Made by a program: the position numbers and the translations under genes. Below are positions 55,835 to 64,000 of a DNA stretch of 64,000 bases, one piece after another. How positions within the stretch are numbered: the stretch's first letter is position 1; the number at the start of each line of letters is the position of its first letter. This stretch comes from Desulfobulbaceae bacterium (GTDB lineage: Bacteria > Desulfobacterota > Desulfobulbia > Desulfobulbales > Desulfobulbaceae). Under the pieces are notes generated by a model that ran no database searches, was not told where the DNA came from, and saw only the letters and a program-made list of their open reading frames with translations. The stretch covers positions 1 through 64,000 of the forward strand of contig JALSNC010000282.1 in NCBI GenBank assembly GCA_026987195.1, read 5' to 3'.

Positions 55835-56812
55835 ATGCGGGTGGGAATCATCGGCACCGGTCGCCACGGGAGCAGGTATGCCAACCATATTGTCCGTGAT
55901 GTGGAGGGCCTGACCCTGGCCGCCATCAGCCGCCGATCGGCAGAGGGACGGCGGCAGGCCGAAGGGTGGGGATGCAGGCTGTTTGCGGACTGGCGGAACC
56001 TGGTGGGTGATGCCGGGGTGGAGGCGGTGATCGCCGTGGTGCCGCCGGCCCTGCATCCCGAGATTGCCACAGCCTGCGCCGCGGCGGGCAAGCCCCTGCT
56101 GCTGGAGAAGCCGCTGGCGGTCTCGGTGGCTGCGGGCTGCGGGATCGTGGACCTGTTTCGCCGGCAGGGCCTGCCGCTCACCGTTGGCCAGACCCTGCGG
56201 TACAATCGGGTCATCCGTCACCTGCGTAAGCGGTTGCCGGCGCTCGGCAGGTTGTACAGTTTTTCCGCCAACCAGCGTATCGAGCCCTCAACCCTGGCGT
56301 GGCACGCCCGCCCCGAGCTGGCCGGAGCCGGGGTCAGCTTCCATACCGCGGTTCATGTCTTTGATGCCCTCCGCTACATCACGGGGCTGGAGATCGTGCG
56401 GGTCTGCGCTGTCACCAGGCAGGAGCACAATCCCTGCCTGGAGGATTCCCTGGCCGTGGTCATGGAGCTGGAAGAGGGGGTCATCGGAACGGTGGACTGT
56501 TCCAAGGTGGGGCATGCCCGTTCCGGCCGCTTCGAGTTCGTCGGCAGTGAGGGGCAGCTTGCCGGTGACCAGATATACAATACCTGCGAGAGGATCCGGG
56601 GACTGGAGGTGCAGGCCCTTGATCCGGGCCGGCCCGTAGGCACCATCGTGCCGCTGCTGGAGGACTGGCGCGAATTCCTCGCCGGCCGGGGAGAAAACCC
56701 GGTCACCGGCGAGGACGGCCTGGCCGCTGTCCGCTGCTGCCAGGCCTGCCTGGAATCGGCCCGCCGGCAGCGCTGGGTGGAGGTCGGGCGCGAATCTATT
56801 CCATCCAGGTGA
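55835..56812 (+). CDS. Gfo/Idh/MocA-family oxidoreductase
   Basis: About 325 aa from ATG 55835 (GGAGAGAGG upstream). NAD(P)-binding motif VGIIGTGRHGSRYANHIV, the conserved EKPLAV, and HTAVHVFDALRYITGLE as in the substrate domain. Family members act on sugars, inositols and related compounds; biliverdin reductase belongs here too, which is notable beside hemA, but specificity cannot be read. Its last 17 bases overlap the convergent nitroreductase gene. Confidence 0.85.
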   Translation: MRVGIIGTGRHGSRYANHIVRDVEGLTLAAISRRSAEGRRQAEGWGCRLFADWRNLVGDAGVEAVIAVVPPALHPEIATACAAAGKPLLLEKPLAVSVAAGCGIVDLFRRQGLPLTVGQTLRYNRVIRHLRKRLPALGRLYSFSANQRIEPSTLAWHARPELAGAGVSFHTAVHVFDALRYITGLEIVRVCAVTRQEHNPCLEDSLAVVMELEEGVIGTVDCSKVGHARSGRFEFVGSEGQLAGDQIYNTCERIRGLEVQALDPGRPVGTIVPLLEDWREFLAGRGENPVTGEDGLAAVRCCQACLESARRQRWVEVGRESIPSR

Positions 56813-57458
56813 GGATCTCTTCCGTGGCGACCCGGTCCGTGCGCAGGCTGTTGGCCGGGGCATCCATGTCCGGATAGCCGATGGCCATGCCCAGGACCAG
56901 CCGTTTGGTCTCGGGAATGGCGAGGAACTTTTTGGTCTCTGCCGCATAGTCCACGGCAAAGGCCTGCGGGACCGTGCCCAGGCCCCGGGCATGGGCGGCC
57001 AGCATCAGGGTCTGGGCAAAGATCCCCAGGTCGAAGAGCGACCACTGGGAGAGCGAGGCGTCCTGGTAGAGAAAGATCCCGTGCGGTGCGTTGTAGAACC
57101 GGAAGTTGGCCTTCTTGGCCCTGAGGATCATCTCCGGTGCTCCCAGGTCGATGCCGGTGGCCTCCTTCCGCTTCCTGAACAGGTCGTCAATACGTGCCTG
57201 TTCCGCCGGCGGCCATGACTGGGGGGCCTCCAGGTCGGGACAGGGTTCGCGGCCGCTTTCGAGCAGCTCGATCAGGTGGGCTGCCAGGGCCTTCTTCTTC
57301 TCCCCTGAGACGATCATCACCTCCCATGGCTGGCTGTTCTTGTAGGACGGCGCACGCTGGGCCGTGGCAATGACCTCGGTCAGCAGTGCCCTGTCCACGG
57401 GTTCCGGTTTGAACTGCCTGATACTCATCCGCGTTTCGATACACTTGATGGTGTCCAT
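56796..57458 (-). CDS. Nitroreductase-family flavoprotein
   Basis: FMN-dependent oxidoreductase of 220 aa, from ATG 57458 with GGAGGATG upstream. The N-terminus ETRMSIRQFKPEPVDRALLT and RAPSYKNSQPWEVMIV carry the FMN-phosphate binding residues (Arg-Ser-X-Arg and SXXNXQPW); LGTVPQAF and LVLGMAIGYPD follow. The insertion DLFRKRKEATGIDLGAPEMI is typical of one subgroup. The natural substrate is unknown. The upstream 240 bases are shared with the divergent lipoprotein gene. Confidence 0.92.
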   Translation of the reverse strand: MDTIKCIETRMSIRQFKPEPVDRALLTEVIATAQRAPSYKNSQPWEVMIVSGEKKKALAAHLIELLESGREPCPDLEAPQSWPPAEQARIDDLFRKRKEATGIDLGAPEMILRAKKANFRFYNAPHGIFLYQDASLSQWSLFDLGIFAQTLMLAAHARGLGTVPQAFAVDYAAETKKFLAIPETKRLVLGMAIGYPDMDAPANSLRTDRVATEEILTWME

Positions 57459-57700
57459 GCTGCATCCTCCTGCCGCGATTTCCACGGTTTCCAGGTGTTG
57501 GTGTGCGGTTACGCACGGGGGCTCTGTCTGTCCTCTCCCACAGAGTGTACCCAATGACCGGTCCGGCCCGCAACTGTTCTTCCGGGTTTTGCCGGGCTTT
57601 TTCCCTGCCGCGTTCTTTCGGCTTGACTCTTGCTCCTGTTCCACTGATGATGAAACCAGGAGATGGGAATATTCTTGTCAGCCGCGAGTGGAGGAACAAT

Positions 57701-58012
57701 GTGCGATACCTGGTGACAGCCGTCCTCGCGGTCCTGCTGCTGACCGGCTGTGATGCCGTGCAGGACATGCGGACGATGTGGGAAAAACAGGAGATCGTCA
57801 GCAAGATGATCAGGGAGCGATACGGCTGGGACACCGGCGTGGGATGGCACATGCAGAATGGCCGCCTCACCGAGGTGACGGTGATCTTTGCAGCCGGGGA
57901 CGTGGGCCGGGAACAGGTGGCCACCCTGGAGCAGGCGGCGAGGGAGGCGGTGACAAAGGCCTTCAGGAGCAGTCCGCAGGTGATACGTATCCAGGTGGAA
58001 TGCCGGCCATGA
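57701..58012 (+). CDS. Small lipoprotein
   Basis: 103 aa from a GTG at 57701 with GGAGGAACAAT before it; a longer frame to 57503 has no support. A short signal YLVTAVLAVLLLTGC with lipobox LLTGC makes Cys17 or so the lipid anchor. The mature part is an alpha-beta domain (GWDTGVGWHMQNGRLTEVTV) of unknown function. The stop overlaps the signal peptidase start (ATGA), and the next gene overlaps again, giving a three-gene operon. Confidence 0.82.
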   Translation: MRYLVTAVLAVLLLTGCDAVQDMRTMWEKQEIVSKMIRERYGWDTGVGWHMQNGRLTEVTVIFAAGDVGREQVATLEQAAREAVTKAFRSSPQVIRIQVECRP

Positions 58013-58497
58013 GAGCCGGCCGCTGGCTGGTGCCGGCCATGAACCTCCGCTCCCTGGTCCGGGTCCTGCTGCTGGTTTCGGCCAGCTGGCTGTTGTTCTC
58101 CCGTCTGTACCAGCCGCTCTGCATCGAGGGCCGCTCCATGGAGCCGACCTATACCGATGGTTCCCTGGTCTTCTGCAACCGTATGGCCTACCTGTTCTCC
58201 GAACCACGCCGTTTCGACGTCGTCGCCATCCGCATGGCCGGCGACCGGATCGTTCTGCTCAAGCGCATCGTCGCCCTGCCGGGTGAGACGGTACGGTTCA
58301 GAAACGGTGTGCTCCTTGTTGACGGCAGGCCACTGGCCGAGCCCTATCTGCAGGGCCCCTCTGACTGGAATCTGGCGCCGCGGACCGTGGCACCGGGGAC
58401 ATTGTATGTGGTGGGGGACAACCGTTCCGTCCCCATGCAGGTCCATGTTTTCGGCCAGGTGGACCGGCAACGGATCCTGGGGAGGGTGCCATGGTGA
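58009..58497 (+). CDS. Signal peptidase I (S26A)
   Basis: Cleaves Sec and Tat signal peptides at the periplasmic face. 162 aa with one N-terminal anchor, catalytic Ser43 in EGRSMEPTY and Lys85 in RIVLLKRIVALPGE, and the box E VVGDNRSV. Shorter than E. coli LepB, like many single-span Gram-positive types. It is embedded between a lipoprotein and an NTF2-like gene with overlaps on both sides, which suggests a dedicated role rather than the main housekeeping enzyme; this is inference. Confidence 0.9.
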   Translation: MRAGRWLVPAMNLRSLVRVLLLVSASWLLFSRLYQPLCIEGRSMEPTYTDGSLVFCNRMAYLFSEPRRFDVVAIRMAGDRIVLLKRIVALPGETVRFRNGVLLVDGRPLAEPYLQGPSDWNLAPRTVAPGTLYVVGDNRSVPMQVHVFGQVDRQRILGRVPW

Positions 58498-58982
58498 AGA
58501 AGGTTGTGATTGTCCTGGCAGCGGCGGCAGTGGCCGTACTCCTGCTGCGCTATTTTTTCCCGTCCGACGAGCGGCTCATACGCAGGCAGTTCGACCGTCT
58601 GACCGAAAACATCTCCAGACCGGCAGGGGAAAAGGCCCTGGCAGGCCTGCAGCGGGCCGCGGCCGTGAGTGACCTTTTTAGCGACCGGGTACGGCTCGAC
58701 CTGCCCGAGGCAGGCCTGGCCGGTGAGTATGACCGGCAGGAGATCAGGACCCTGGCCATGGTGTTCCGCAACCGGTTTACCCGCCTCAGCGTGGAATGCC
58801 GGGATCTTCACATGACCCTGGATCGCGATCAGGCCAGGATCACCGCCACCTGCCGGGCCCGGGGTGTGGCAGGTAGCGAGCAGGTTCGGGAGACCCGGGA
58901 GGTTCGCGCCGAACTCGTCCGCACCAGCGAGGACGGCTGGTTGTTCTCCGGATGTGCCTTTGTCCAGGTCCTGCGGCGGTAA
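58491..58982 (+). CDS. Membrane-anchored NTF2-like protein
   Basis: 163 aa with an N-terminal anchor (VVIVLAAAAVAVLLLRYFF) and a periplasmic alpha-beta domain (EYDRQEIRTLAMVFRNRFTR, then a strand-rich half ending GWLFSGCAFVQVLRR) resembling NTF2/SnoaL folds. Overlaps the signal peptidase gene by 7 bases. Function unknown; perhaps part of an envelope complex with the two preceding genes. Confidence 0.75.
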   Translation: MVKKVVIVLAAAAVAVLLLRYFFPSDERLIRRQFDRLTENISRPAGEKALAGLQRAAAVSDLFSDRVRLDLPEAGLAGEYDRQEIRTLAMVFRNRFTRLSVECRDLHMTLDRDQARITATCRARGVAGSEQVRETREVRAELVRTSEDGWLFSGCAFVQVLRR

Positions 58983-59277
58983 TCCGCGTAAGCGGTCACA
59001 GGTACCGCATCTTCGCACGGTCGCTCCTGTCCGCATAGTAAGCTATAGCGGTCAGGAGCGACCGTGCGAACCTGCAGCACCTGAGACCGCTTACAGCATT
59101 GTCGTTGAAAAAACCGGTGGTTGGTTATCCCGTGAGGGGTTACTAATCCGCAGTAAAAGTTCAGCAGCCCGTCATCCGGAGTCTACGCTTCCCTGCATAC
59201 GCTTGCGGCAAGCCGCACAGTACGCCATACGGGCAGTCGTAAGCCGGTGCCGATGGCGTGCTGGCGAACTGTAGTGG
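58983..59277. repeat. Composite stem-loop repeat with perfect 17-base arms
   Basis: Arms TCGCACGGTCGCTCCTG (59013-59029) and CAGGAGCGACCGTGCGA (59053-59069) pair perfectly; outer arms GTAAGCGGTCACAGG and CCTGAGACCGCTTAC extend the hairpin to about 110 bases. A repeat core follows (to 59146: AACCGGTGGTTGGTTATCCC then GTGAGGGGTTAC), then AAAAGTTCAGCAGCCCG (59155). No gene. Confidence 0.8.
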
Positions 59278-59589
59278 TCATTTCTCCCTGATCCAGTCCA
59301 GGGCCGCCGCCACCCGCGGAAAACCGATGGTGGAGATGAGCAGGAGCAGGGCGTGTTCGATCTCCTCGCTGTCGGCACCCGCCTCCCGCGCCTTGCGGGC
59401 ATGGGTTCGCACCGAGCCGGTGGACTGGGTGGCGGCCGCGGCCGCAAGTTGGATCAGCTCTGCCGTCTTTCGGTCGATGGGGCCGGCACTGTGCACGGTC
59501 TGGCCCAGGTTTTCCACGGCCGCCAGCACGGTGGGGAACTTTTCGTTCAGGTAGCGGTAGTGGCTGCTGGGTGACTGCTGTTCACTCAT
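59278..59589 (-). CDS. AhpD/carboxymuconolactone decarboxylase-like protein without the CXXC
   Basis: 103 aa from ATG 59589 (AGGAGG upstream). The helical fold KTAELIQLAAAAATQSTGSV then RTHARKAREAGADSEEIEHA aligns with the AhpD/CMD core, where a CXXC normally precedes the conserved His. Both cysteines are missing (Ser/Thr/Gly/Val instead) while the His stays. So peroxidase-type activity is unlikely, and a non-redox CMD-like or structural role is more plausible. It stands alone between repeats. Confidence 0.82.
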   Translation of the reverse strand: MSEQQSPSSHYRYLNEKFPTVLAAVENLGQTVHSAGPIDRKTAELIQLAAAAATQSTGSVRTHARKAREAGADSEEIEHALLLLISTIGFPRVAAALDWIREK

Positions 59590-59669
59590 GGGGCACCTCC
59601 TGTTGGATGTTGAAAGACGATCTGCGTAACTGATCACAGGGTATGCAAAGTTGCGGTTTTTCAACTTTG

Positions 59670-59830
59670 ATGGCGTCGCAACAAGTCCGACCTACTGCGT
59701 TGTAGCGGGTACGGCCAATGCCCGACGTACCACATGTGCGCCTCCGCTTGGCCGACACCGCTACGCCCTGTATATCGAACTGTTATGCTGAGCCATCTTT
59801 AGAGTGTGATGGACTTTTTGCGAGTCCATC
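59670..59830. mobile_element. MITE-like element, copy 3
   Basis: 161 bases homologous to the copies at 30490 and 34894, ending GATGGCGTCGCAACAAGTCC and GGACTTTTTGCGAGTCCATC. AACTTTG lies directly at both borders (59664-59670 and 59831-59837), a 7-base target duplication. Located between the AhpD-like gene and the AICAR transformylase. Confidence 0.8.
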
Positions 59831-59872
59831 AACTTTGTTTTTGTAAACGGTTACAGGTACCGCCGACGAGGA

Positions 59873-61162
59873 TCAGTGTTTGAACGAGCGCTGGCCGGTG
59901 AACATCATGGCCACCGGCGGATCGGCCTCGTTGCAGGCCTCGATGGAGGCGTAATCCCGCATGGAGCCGCCGGCCTGGAGGATGGCGGTGATACCTTCGC
60001 GGATGCCCACATCGGCGGCGTCACGGAAGGGAAAGAAGGCGTCGGAGATCATCACCGAGCCGGGCAGGCCGCCCCGGTCCGCCTTGACCCTGGCGTCGAT
60101 CTCCTCCTTGTCCGCCCTGTCCCGTTTGCCCTGCTCCACCTCCAGGGCCAGGTCGGCATACGGAATGCCGAAACGGTCGAAACAGGTGATGTCGGCATAC
60201 TTGATGTAGGCCTTGTGGATGGCGATTTCGGCCACTCCGACCCGGTCCTGCTCACCGGTGCCGATGCCGGTGGTGCAGCCATCTTTCACGTAGATGACCG
60301 AGTTGGAGGTCACGCCGTGTTCCACGGCCCAGCCGAAGATCATGTCGTCGAGTTCCCGCTGGCTGGGCTCCCGTTTGCAGCGATATTCCTTGCCTTTCCA
60401 GGTGGCCACCGCCGGTTTGAGGTCAGCGGGCGAGCGGATGGAGTTGACCGCCGACTGCTGAACGATGATACCGCCGTCGATGAGTGACTTGAAGTCGACA
60501 AAGCGGAATTTCTCGAAATCGGCCAGCCGGTGGATGGCGTCCATACGGATGACCCGCAGGTTCTTGCGCGCTGCCAGTATCTCCAGGGTTCCCTCTTCAT
60601 ATTCCGGCGCGCAGACCACCTCCAGGTAGTTTTCGGCCATCAGGCCGGCGGTCTCCCTGTCCACGGCGCGGCTCATGACCACGGCGCCGCCAAAGGCGGC
60701 GATCCGGTCCGCCCGGTTGGCCCGGTTGTAGGCATCGGCCAGGGTGTCGCCGATGGCGGCGCCACAGGGATTGTTGTGCTTGAGGATGATGGCGGCCGGC
60801 CTGTCCACAAGGTATTTGAGGATATTGAGGCCGTTATCGACATCGGTCAGGTTGATCTTGCCAGGATGCTTGCCCACCTGCAGCATATCCTCGACAGTGA
60901 TGCCGCTGACCAGGGCGTTGCCCGGCTCGATGAACTTGCAGTCGCCCAGGACCAGGTTACCGTTCACCAGTTCATAGAGGGCCGCTTCCTGGTCCGGGTT
61001 CTCGCCGTAGCGCAGACCGCGCTCCTCGGTGGTGCCGTCCTCCATGGTGATCTTCCAGGTCCGCTTGCGGTAGACCAGGGTCTGATCACCAAAGGAGATG
61101 GTCATCTCCATGGGAAAGGAATCTCCCAGGATGTTGGTGTACATCTTCTTGATATCACTCAT
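59873..61162 (-). CDS. Stand-alone AICAR transformylase (PurH C-terminal type)
   Basis: Formylates AICAR with 10-formyl-tetrahydrofolate in purine synthesis. The 429-aa protein has LRYGENPDQEAALY, the catalytic Lys-His of KHNNPCG (128-134) and SDAFFPF, all of the transformylase domain, but no N-terminal IMP cyclohydrolase (MGS-like) domain found in standard PurH. The final cyclisation must be done by another protein. GGAGAAG precedes the ATG. thiH ends 93 bases upstream; a short-motif copy lies between. Confidence 0.9.
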   Translation of the reverse strand: MSDIKKMYTNILGDSFPMEMTISFGDQTLVYRKRTWKITMEDGTTEERGLRYGENPDQEAALYELVNGNLVLGDCKFIEPGNALVSGITVEDMLQVGKHPGKINLTDVDNGLNILKYLVDRPAAIILKHNNPCGAAIGDTLADAYNRANRADRIAAFGGAVVMSRAVDRETAGLMAENYLEVVCAPEYEEGTLEILAARKNLRVIRMDAIHRLADFEKFRFVDFKSLIDGGIIVQQSAVNSIRSPADLKPAVATWKGKEYRCKREPSQRELDDMIFGWAVEHGVTSNSVIYVKDGCTTGIGTGEQDRVGVAEIAIHKAYIKYADITCFDRFGIPYADLALEVEQGKRDRADKEEIDARVKADRGGLPGSVMISDAFFPFRDAADVGIREGITAILQAGGSMRDYASIEACNEADPPVAMMFTGQRSFKH

Positions 61163-61255
61163 TGTATCTTCTCCACGCTCTGGGTTGGTAATAGTTCATC
61201 TCTCTGGGCAACCACCTGACAGGACCGACACATTGACGTCCGCAGGCGCAGCCGG

Positions 61256-62401
61256 TCACACTCGGGTGCAGATGGCATGTCCCCGGGGTTCCACCACCTG
61301 CTGGAAGGTCCGGTCCCAGTCCTTGCAGACCGGATCGAATCCCTTGCTGCGGATGACCCGGCAGACCTCGTCCACGCTGCGGTGATCGCCGACGCTGAAC
61401 TGCTCGCCGTCATGATCTTCGTGGCTGTAGCCGCCCGGAGCGGTGCAGGAACCGGCCGAATACCTGGTCGGTCCCAGGCCGAGCATACCGTCCCGGTACC
61501 GGGGCTCTTCCCGGGTGGACAGGATCAGGCCGACATCGGGATCAAAGATGCGCAGGGCAAAGATCAGCTGGCTCAAGTGCTTTTCGTTCACCGCCACCAG
61601 GGGCTGAAATTCGCCGGCCGCAGGCCGCAGGCGGGGAAAGCTGACCGTGAAACCGGTCTGCCAGAACCGGCGTCGCAGCCAGGCCAGGTGCAGGCCGATG
61701 GCCAGGCCCTCGGCCCGCCAGTCGGAGAGTCCCAGCAGGGCACCGATGCCGACCTCGCGCATGCCGGCGGCGGCAGCGCGGGCCGGGGTGGCGAGCCGGT
61801 AGTCGTAGTCGCATTTTCTGCCGGCCAGGTGCACCCGGTCATAGACCCTGCGGTCGTAGGTCTCCTGGTACACGGCCACCGCAGTGATGCCGGCCCGGAA
61901 CAGGCGCGCGTACTCGTCCTCTTCCAGGGGCTGGACCTCGATGGAGACCGCGGCGAACCGGTCACGCAGGCGCAGGGCGATCGCCTCCAGGTACTCCACG
62001 TCCAGCACGGCAGGGGCCTCGCCGCTGACCAGCAGGATATGCTGGAACCCTCGACCGCGCAGGATTTCAGCCTCAGCCACTGCCTCGTCCAGGGTCAGCT
62101 TGCGGCGGTGGATCCGGTTGCCGGCGGAAAAACCGCAGTAGGCGCACCGGTTGACGCAGTAGTTGGACAGGTAGAGCGGCGCGTAGATCTGGGTGGTGCG
62201 GCCGAACCGCTGCCGGGTGATGTCGCGGGAGCGGGCCGCGAGCTGCGGCAGGAAGGACCCGGCCGCGGGCGAAAGCAGGGCGGCCAGATCGTCGTCCGTG
62301 CAGTGGTCCCTGGCAAGCGCTGTCAGGACGCGCTCTGCCGGAATATCGGCAAGCTGCGCCTGCAGGGCGGCAAAGTCGGTGATGGTGAAAGAATCCTTCA
62401 C
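61256..62401 (-). CDS. thiH: 2-iminoacetate synthase ThiH
   Basis: Radical-SAM tyrosine lyase that supplies dehydroglycine for the thiazole ring of thiamin under anaerobic conditions. 381 aa with the iron-sulfur motif [10 protein letters not shown], and the typical [19 protein letters not shown] and [19 protein letters not shown]. Start GTG 62401 (GGAGGGAGC upstream), overlapping the thiG stop. Use of ThiH instead of oxygen-dependent ThiO fits an anaerobe. Confidence 0.97.
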   Translation of the reverse strand: MKDSFTITDFAALQAQLADIPAERVLTALARDHCTDDDLAALLSPAAGSFLPQLAARSRDITRQRFGRTTQIYAPLYLSNYCVNRCAYCGFSAGNRIHRRKLTLDEAVAEAEILRGRGFQHILLVSGEAPAVLDVEYLEAIALRLRDRFAAVSIEVQPLEEDEYARLFRAGITAVAVYQETYDRRVYDRVHLAGRKCDYDYRLATPARAAAAGMREVGIGALLGLSDWRAEGLAIGLHLAWLRRRFWQTGFTVSFPRLRPAAGEFQPLVAVNEKHLSQLIFALRIFDPDVGLILSTREEPRYRDGMLGLGPTRYSAGSCTAPGGYSHEDHDGEQFSVGDHRSVDEVCRVIRSKGFDPVCKDWDRTFQQVVEPRGHAICTRV

Positions 62402-63189
62402 GCTCCCTCCTGGAGAAAGCCGAGGTCCTCGCCAATGATGCCGGTCTCCGGCGATGAGGCATGGGCCACTGTCGAGGCGGCGCCAAGCCCGGCCTCAAAG
62501 GCATCACGGCCGCTCTCCACCGCCTGGCGGAAGGCCCGTGCCATGCGGACCGGGTCGCCGGCCACGGCAATGGCCGTATTGACCAGCACGGCGTCCGCGC
62601 CCATCTCCAGGGCCCGGGCGGCATGGGACGGGGCACCGATGCCGGCATCCACCACCACAGGTACCCGGGCCTGTTCGATGATGATCTCCACCTGCAGGGC
62701 GGTGCGGATGCCGAGATTGGTGCCGATGGGCGCGCCCAGCGGCATCACCGCGGCTGCGCCCGCATCCTGCAGGCGCAGGGCCAGGATGGGATCGGCGTTG
62801 ATGTAGGGCAGGACAATGAATCCCTCCTGCGCCAGGATCTCTGTGGCCTTCAGGGTGTCGATGGGATCCGGGAGCAGGGTGCGCGGGTCTGGGGTTACCT
62901 CGAGCTTGAGCCACGGCGTACCCGTGGCGGCCCGGGCCAGACGGGCCAGACGAATCGCCTCCTCGGCAGTGCGGGCCCCGGAGGTGTTGGGCAGGAAATG
63001 GAACCGCTCCCGGTCGAGATGGGACATGATGTCGTCCTCGGGATTGTCCAGATCCACCCGGCGCAGGGCCACGGTGACCATGTCGGCCCCCGATGCCTCG
63101 ATGGCCTGCCGCATGATGTCGGCAGAGGCGAACTTGCCGGTACCGACAAAGAGACGGGAGGAGAAATGGGTATCAGCGATGGTCAGCAC
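62398..63189 (-). CDS. thiG: Thiazole synthase ThiG
   Basis: Forms the thiazole phosphate from deoxyxylulose phosphate, dehydroglycine and ThiS-thiocarboxylate. 263 aa TIM barrel: [29 protein letters not shown], and [20 protein letters not shown] with the phosphate-binding segment. Starts with GTG one base after the thiS stop. Complete and standard in length. Confidence 0.97.
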   Translation of the reverse strand: MLTIADTHFSSRLFVGTGKFASADIMRQAIEASGADMVTVALRRVDLDNPEDDIMSHLDRERFHFLPNTSGARTAEEAIRLARLARAATGTPWLKLEVTPDPRTLLPDPIDTLKATEILAQEGFIVLPYINADPILALRLQDAGAAAVMPLGAPIGTNLGIRTALQVEIIIEQARVPVVVDAGIGAPSHAARALEMGADAVLVNTAIAVAGDPVRMARAFRQAVESGRDAFEAGLGAASTVAHASSPETGIIGEDLGFLQEGA

Positions 63190-63190
63190 G

Positions 63191-63391
63191 TCAGCCGCCT
63201 CCTACGAAACGGATCAGCTCGATCCGGTCGCCGTCCCGGAGGCGGAGATCCTCGTACTGGTCACGCTCGATGATTTTTCTGTTGACTTCGGCAACAACCG
63301 TGTTCGGATCGAGGTCAAGCATGGCCAGCATTGCGGCCAGGGTGGTGTCCTCTGCAAGGTCACGGCGTTGTCCGTTACAGATGATCTGCAT
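63191..63391 (-). CDS. thiS: Sulfur carrier protein ThiS
   Basis: 66-residue ubiquitin-like carrier, from ATG 63391, starting [12 protein letters not shown] and ending in [11 protein letters not shown]; the terminal Gly-Gly is adenylated by ThiF and becomes the thiocarboxylate. The frame is open to 63820, but only this part is ThiS. Followed immediately by thiG. Confidence 0.95.
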   Translation of the reverse strand: MQIICNGQRRDLAEDTTLAAMLAMLDLDPNTVVAEVNRKIIERDQYEDLRLRDGDRIELIRFVGGG

Positions 63392-63470
63392 ACAATATGT
63401 CGTGGTAAAGGGGATGGAACGATCCTGCCCGGCCGGCGGTGCGGAGGCCCGCCTGCCGGACAACGCCCAT

Positions 63471-63499
63471 ATAATACCCCCAACCCCCCTGGAGCGCAA
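63471..63499 (-). promoter_or_regulatory. Candidate internal promoter before thiS
   Basis: On the minus strand TTGCGC (63494-63499), a 17-base spacer and TATTAT (63471-63476), in the 155-base gap between thiF and thiS. The bases of a TPP riboswitch (CTGATCTGG region) are not found in this gap. Confidence 0.4.
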
Positions 63500-63546
63500 C
63501 CGGGATGAATCGGTTGCCGACACCTTCTCCAGCGCTGCAGAGCAGC

Positions 63547-64000
63547 TCAGGCTTCGTCGATACCCAGCAGCAGCCTGAGGGCCTGGTTGGCCTGGTGATG
63601 GGCCGCGATGCCGACCCGGGGCGCCAGCAGGCTGCCGGCGGTGCGGACATCGGATTCGTCGTCGCCGACGATATAGACCCGGGGCCTGATTTTCCGGGTC
63701 AGGATCGTGTTGCCGGACCCGTAGCCGGCCAGGCCCGAGGCCCCCACGTAGCCGATCCCCGGCATGTGGGTGAGTACCGTGCGCAGGGCCACCGCCTTCA
63801 TGGCCGGATTGTCGAAGCATTCGAGCAGCACGTCCACATCGGCGAATATCTCGCGGATCAGGCGGCTGTCCAGCTTGACATCCCGTGTCTCCACGGCCAC
63901 GAAGGGATTGATGTGGACGAGGAAGGCCTTGAGGGCCCGGGTCTTTTTCAGGCCGATCTGGTCGATGAGGTAGTGCTGGCGATGGATATTGCTGAGGACC
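63547..64000 (-). CDS. thiF: Sulfur carrier protein adenylyltransferase ThiF, 5' end outside window
   Basis: E1-like enzyme that adenylates the ThiS C-terminus. Only the C-terminal 151 or so residues are in the window: SNIHRQHYLIDQIGLKKTRA, HINPFVAVETRDV, LLECFDNPAMKAVALRTVLT and the following GYVGASGLAGYGSGNTI, as in the ThiF type that uses one domain of MoeB/ThiF fold. The reading frame continues past base 64000, so the gene is cut by the window edge, not broken. First visible gene of the thiF-thiS-thiG-thiH run. Confidence 0.92.
   Translation of the reverse strand, partial: VLSNIHRQHYLIDQIGLKKTRALKAFLVHINPFVAVETRDVKLDSRLIREIFADVDVLLECFDNPAMKAVALRTVLTHMPGIGYVGASGLAGYGSGNTILTRKIRPRVYIVGDDESDVRTAGSLLAPRVGIAAHHQANQALRLLLGIDEA

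Noticed and set aside
63392-63546. TPP riboswitch before thiS
   Set aside because: The conserved riboswitch segments (CTGAGA and CTGATCTGG-like) are not found; the gap reads as GC-rich sequence with a simple promoter. A riboswitch may lie before thiF, outside the window.
63547-64000. thiF as a truncated pseudogene
   Set aside because: The frame continues unbroken to base 64000 with conserved ThiF residues upstream of the first Met; the window edge cuts it.

Overview
The window is a GC-rich (roughly 60-65 %) bacterial chromosome segment. A complete DsrC with both C-terminal cysteines, a precorrin-2 dehydrogenase/CcsA/HemA block and a periplasm rich in thioredoxins and cytochrome-type proteins point to a dissimilatory sulfate or sulfur metabolizing Desulfobacterota, most like the Desulfobulbales. 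This placement is inference from gene content; no rRNA gene lies in the window. Most genes are housekeeping. The accessory part is one large copper/redox cluster, and many intergenic regions carry dispersed repeats.

Layout: (a) 0-6.5 kb, minus strand: lgt, mnmG, trkH, trkA and a methyltransferase. (b) 6.5-11.6 kb, plus strand: rpmH-rnpA-yidD-yidC-jag-mnmE, the classic ribosomal L34/RNase P/membrane insertase operon. (c) 11.7-12.9 kb: an amidohydrolase-fold protein that has lost every expected metal ligand. (d) 12.9-23.5 kb: copA/copB copper resistance, then two MacB/FtsX-type ABC transporters, a NosL-like protein with a Met-rich tail, a TlpA-like lipoprotein, a Cys-rich membrane protein and a secreted, His-rich beta-propeller ending in a CXXCH haem motif. 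A central divergent promoter carries two operator-like palindromes. (e) 23.5-26.6 kb: a RegB-like quinone/redox sensor kinase, a bactofilin and its LytM/M23 partner.

(f) 27-38.8 kb: a SLOG-like protein, cmoA/cmoB, a His-tailed membrane protein, a carrier-domain protein paired with a biotin-ligase-like protein, a VKOR-thioredoxin fusion, galE, and a 4-oxalocrotonate tautomerase-ligA-acylphosphatase-zinc ribbon-ATP-grasp run. (g) 39-49.3 kb: dsrC divergent from ppiD, a giant SNF2 helicase, recO, rodZ and surA. (h) 49.9-59.6 kb: an orphan mini flagellar-rod protein, a TlpA-like thioredoxin, a small secreted protein, the methyltransferase/siroheme/CcsA/HemA block, a Gfo/Idh oxidoreductase, a nitroreductase, a lipoprotein/signal peptidase/NTF2-like trio and an AhpD-like protein. 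(i) 59.9-64 kb, minus strand: a stand-alone AICAR transformylase and thiF(partial)-thiS-thiG-thiH.

At least four families of dispersed repeats fill the intergenic spaces: a ~162-bp MITE-like element in three copies with target duplications, a different ~200-bp long-palindrome element, a composite stem-loop family with a GTAAGCGCTC end and a CCGATGGTT...ATCCCGTGAGG core (six sites), and a ~26-bp motif (GTTGCCGATA..CGGTGAACTRTTACC) in about nine places. No transposase, CRISPR array, tRNA or rRNA was found.

The best candidate for an undescribed system is the 15.6-23.5 kb cluster. It looks like a dedicated copper (or other thiophilic metal) assembly and export machine for the secreted beta-propeller haem protein.
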